In this document: one piece after another, positions 11,494-11,540 of the stretch
Numbering within the stretch: position 1 is the stretch's first letter
Layout of the letters: every line of letters starts with the position of its first letter
Assembly (NCBI GenBank): GCA_003118195.1
Contig: BEXV01005687.1
Location: 4,037 to 15,576 of the forward strand
Direction of reading: 5' to 3'
Source of the DNA: Hemicentrotus pulcherrimus
Lineage: Eukaryota > Echinodermata > Echinoidea > Camarodonta > Strongylocentrotidae
Length of the DNA: 11,540 nucleotides
Program-made: the position numbers and the translations under genes
Notes under the pieces: generated by a model
Seen by the model: the letters and a program-made list of their open reading frames with translations, nothing else
Databases searched by the model: none
Told to the model about the DNA's origin: nothing

Positions 11494-11540
11494 GTAAGAG
11501 TTGCATTTTAGCCGACGTTGAGACTGAGCCAAGATACATA

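Noticed and set aside
1..11540. CRISPR array, tRNA or rRNA gene, bacterial operon
   Set aside because: I saw no regularly spaced repeats, no cloverleaf or rRNA core sequence, and no prokaryotic gene layout on either strand.

Overview
The window looks like AT-rich nuclear DNA from an invertebrate animal. A marine deuterostome, possibly a sea urchin or relative, is my inference. It rests on small exons bounded by GT/AG, decayed LINE retrotransposons, ATA microsatellites next to a TATAGCGC-type dispersed repeat, G-rich low-complexity tracts, and a secreted Ig-like protein with a PPGPA linker. There is no bacterial or viral gene layout. One N (1501) and homopolymer blocks mark weak assembly points.

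Layout. (1) About 85-1297 (+) is a decayed 3' piece of a non-LTR retrotransposon (L1/Tx1-like C-terminal region with a C-x2-C-x7-H-x4-C knuckle). (2) 1298-1850 is low complexity: poly-C, poly-A, N and G-rich tracts. (3) About 1855-7939 (+) holds what I read as one multi-exon gene with a possible 5' untranslated exon. Coding exons lie at 2201-2276, (2342-2547, frame problem), 2990-3094, 3696-3746, 4698-4802, 5335-5406, 6026-6097, 6702-6767 and 7434-7508, with several possible 3' terminal exons (6862, 7583, 7826). The internal exons are all multiples of three and all phase 0. Two are homologous 105-nt exons and two are homologous 72-nt exons, so the gene seems to have grown by exon duplication. 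I do not recognise the protein. (4) 8035-8532 (+) encodes a signal peptide plus an Ig-like domain. Its reading frame resumes after a TGA into a second decaying domain, so this is probably a pseudogene of a secreted or surface Ig-family protein. (5) About 9911-10877 (-) is a dead CR1/L2/Jockey-type LINE reverse transcriptase with a destroyed catalytic motif and an internal deletion. (6) The last 600 bases are AT-rich, with one possible 30-nt exon at 11464-11493.

The exon model was assembled by eye from splice signals and reading phase. No transcript or similarity search was available. The most interesting object is the phase-0 gene with duplicated exons.
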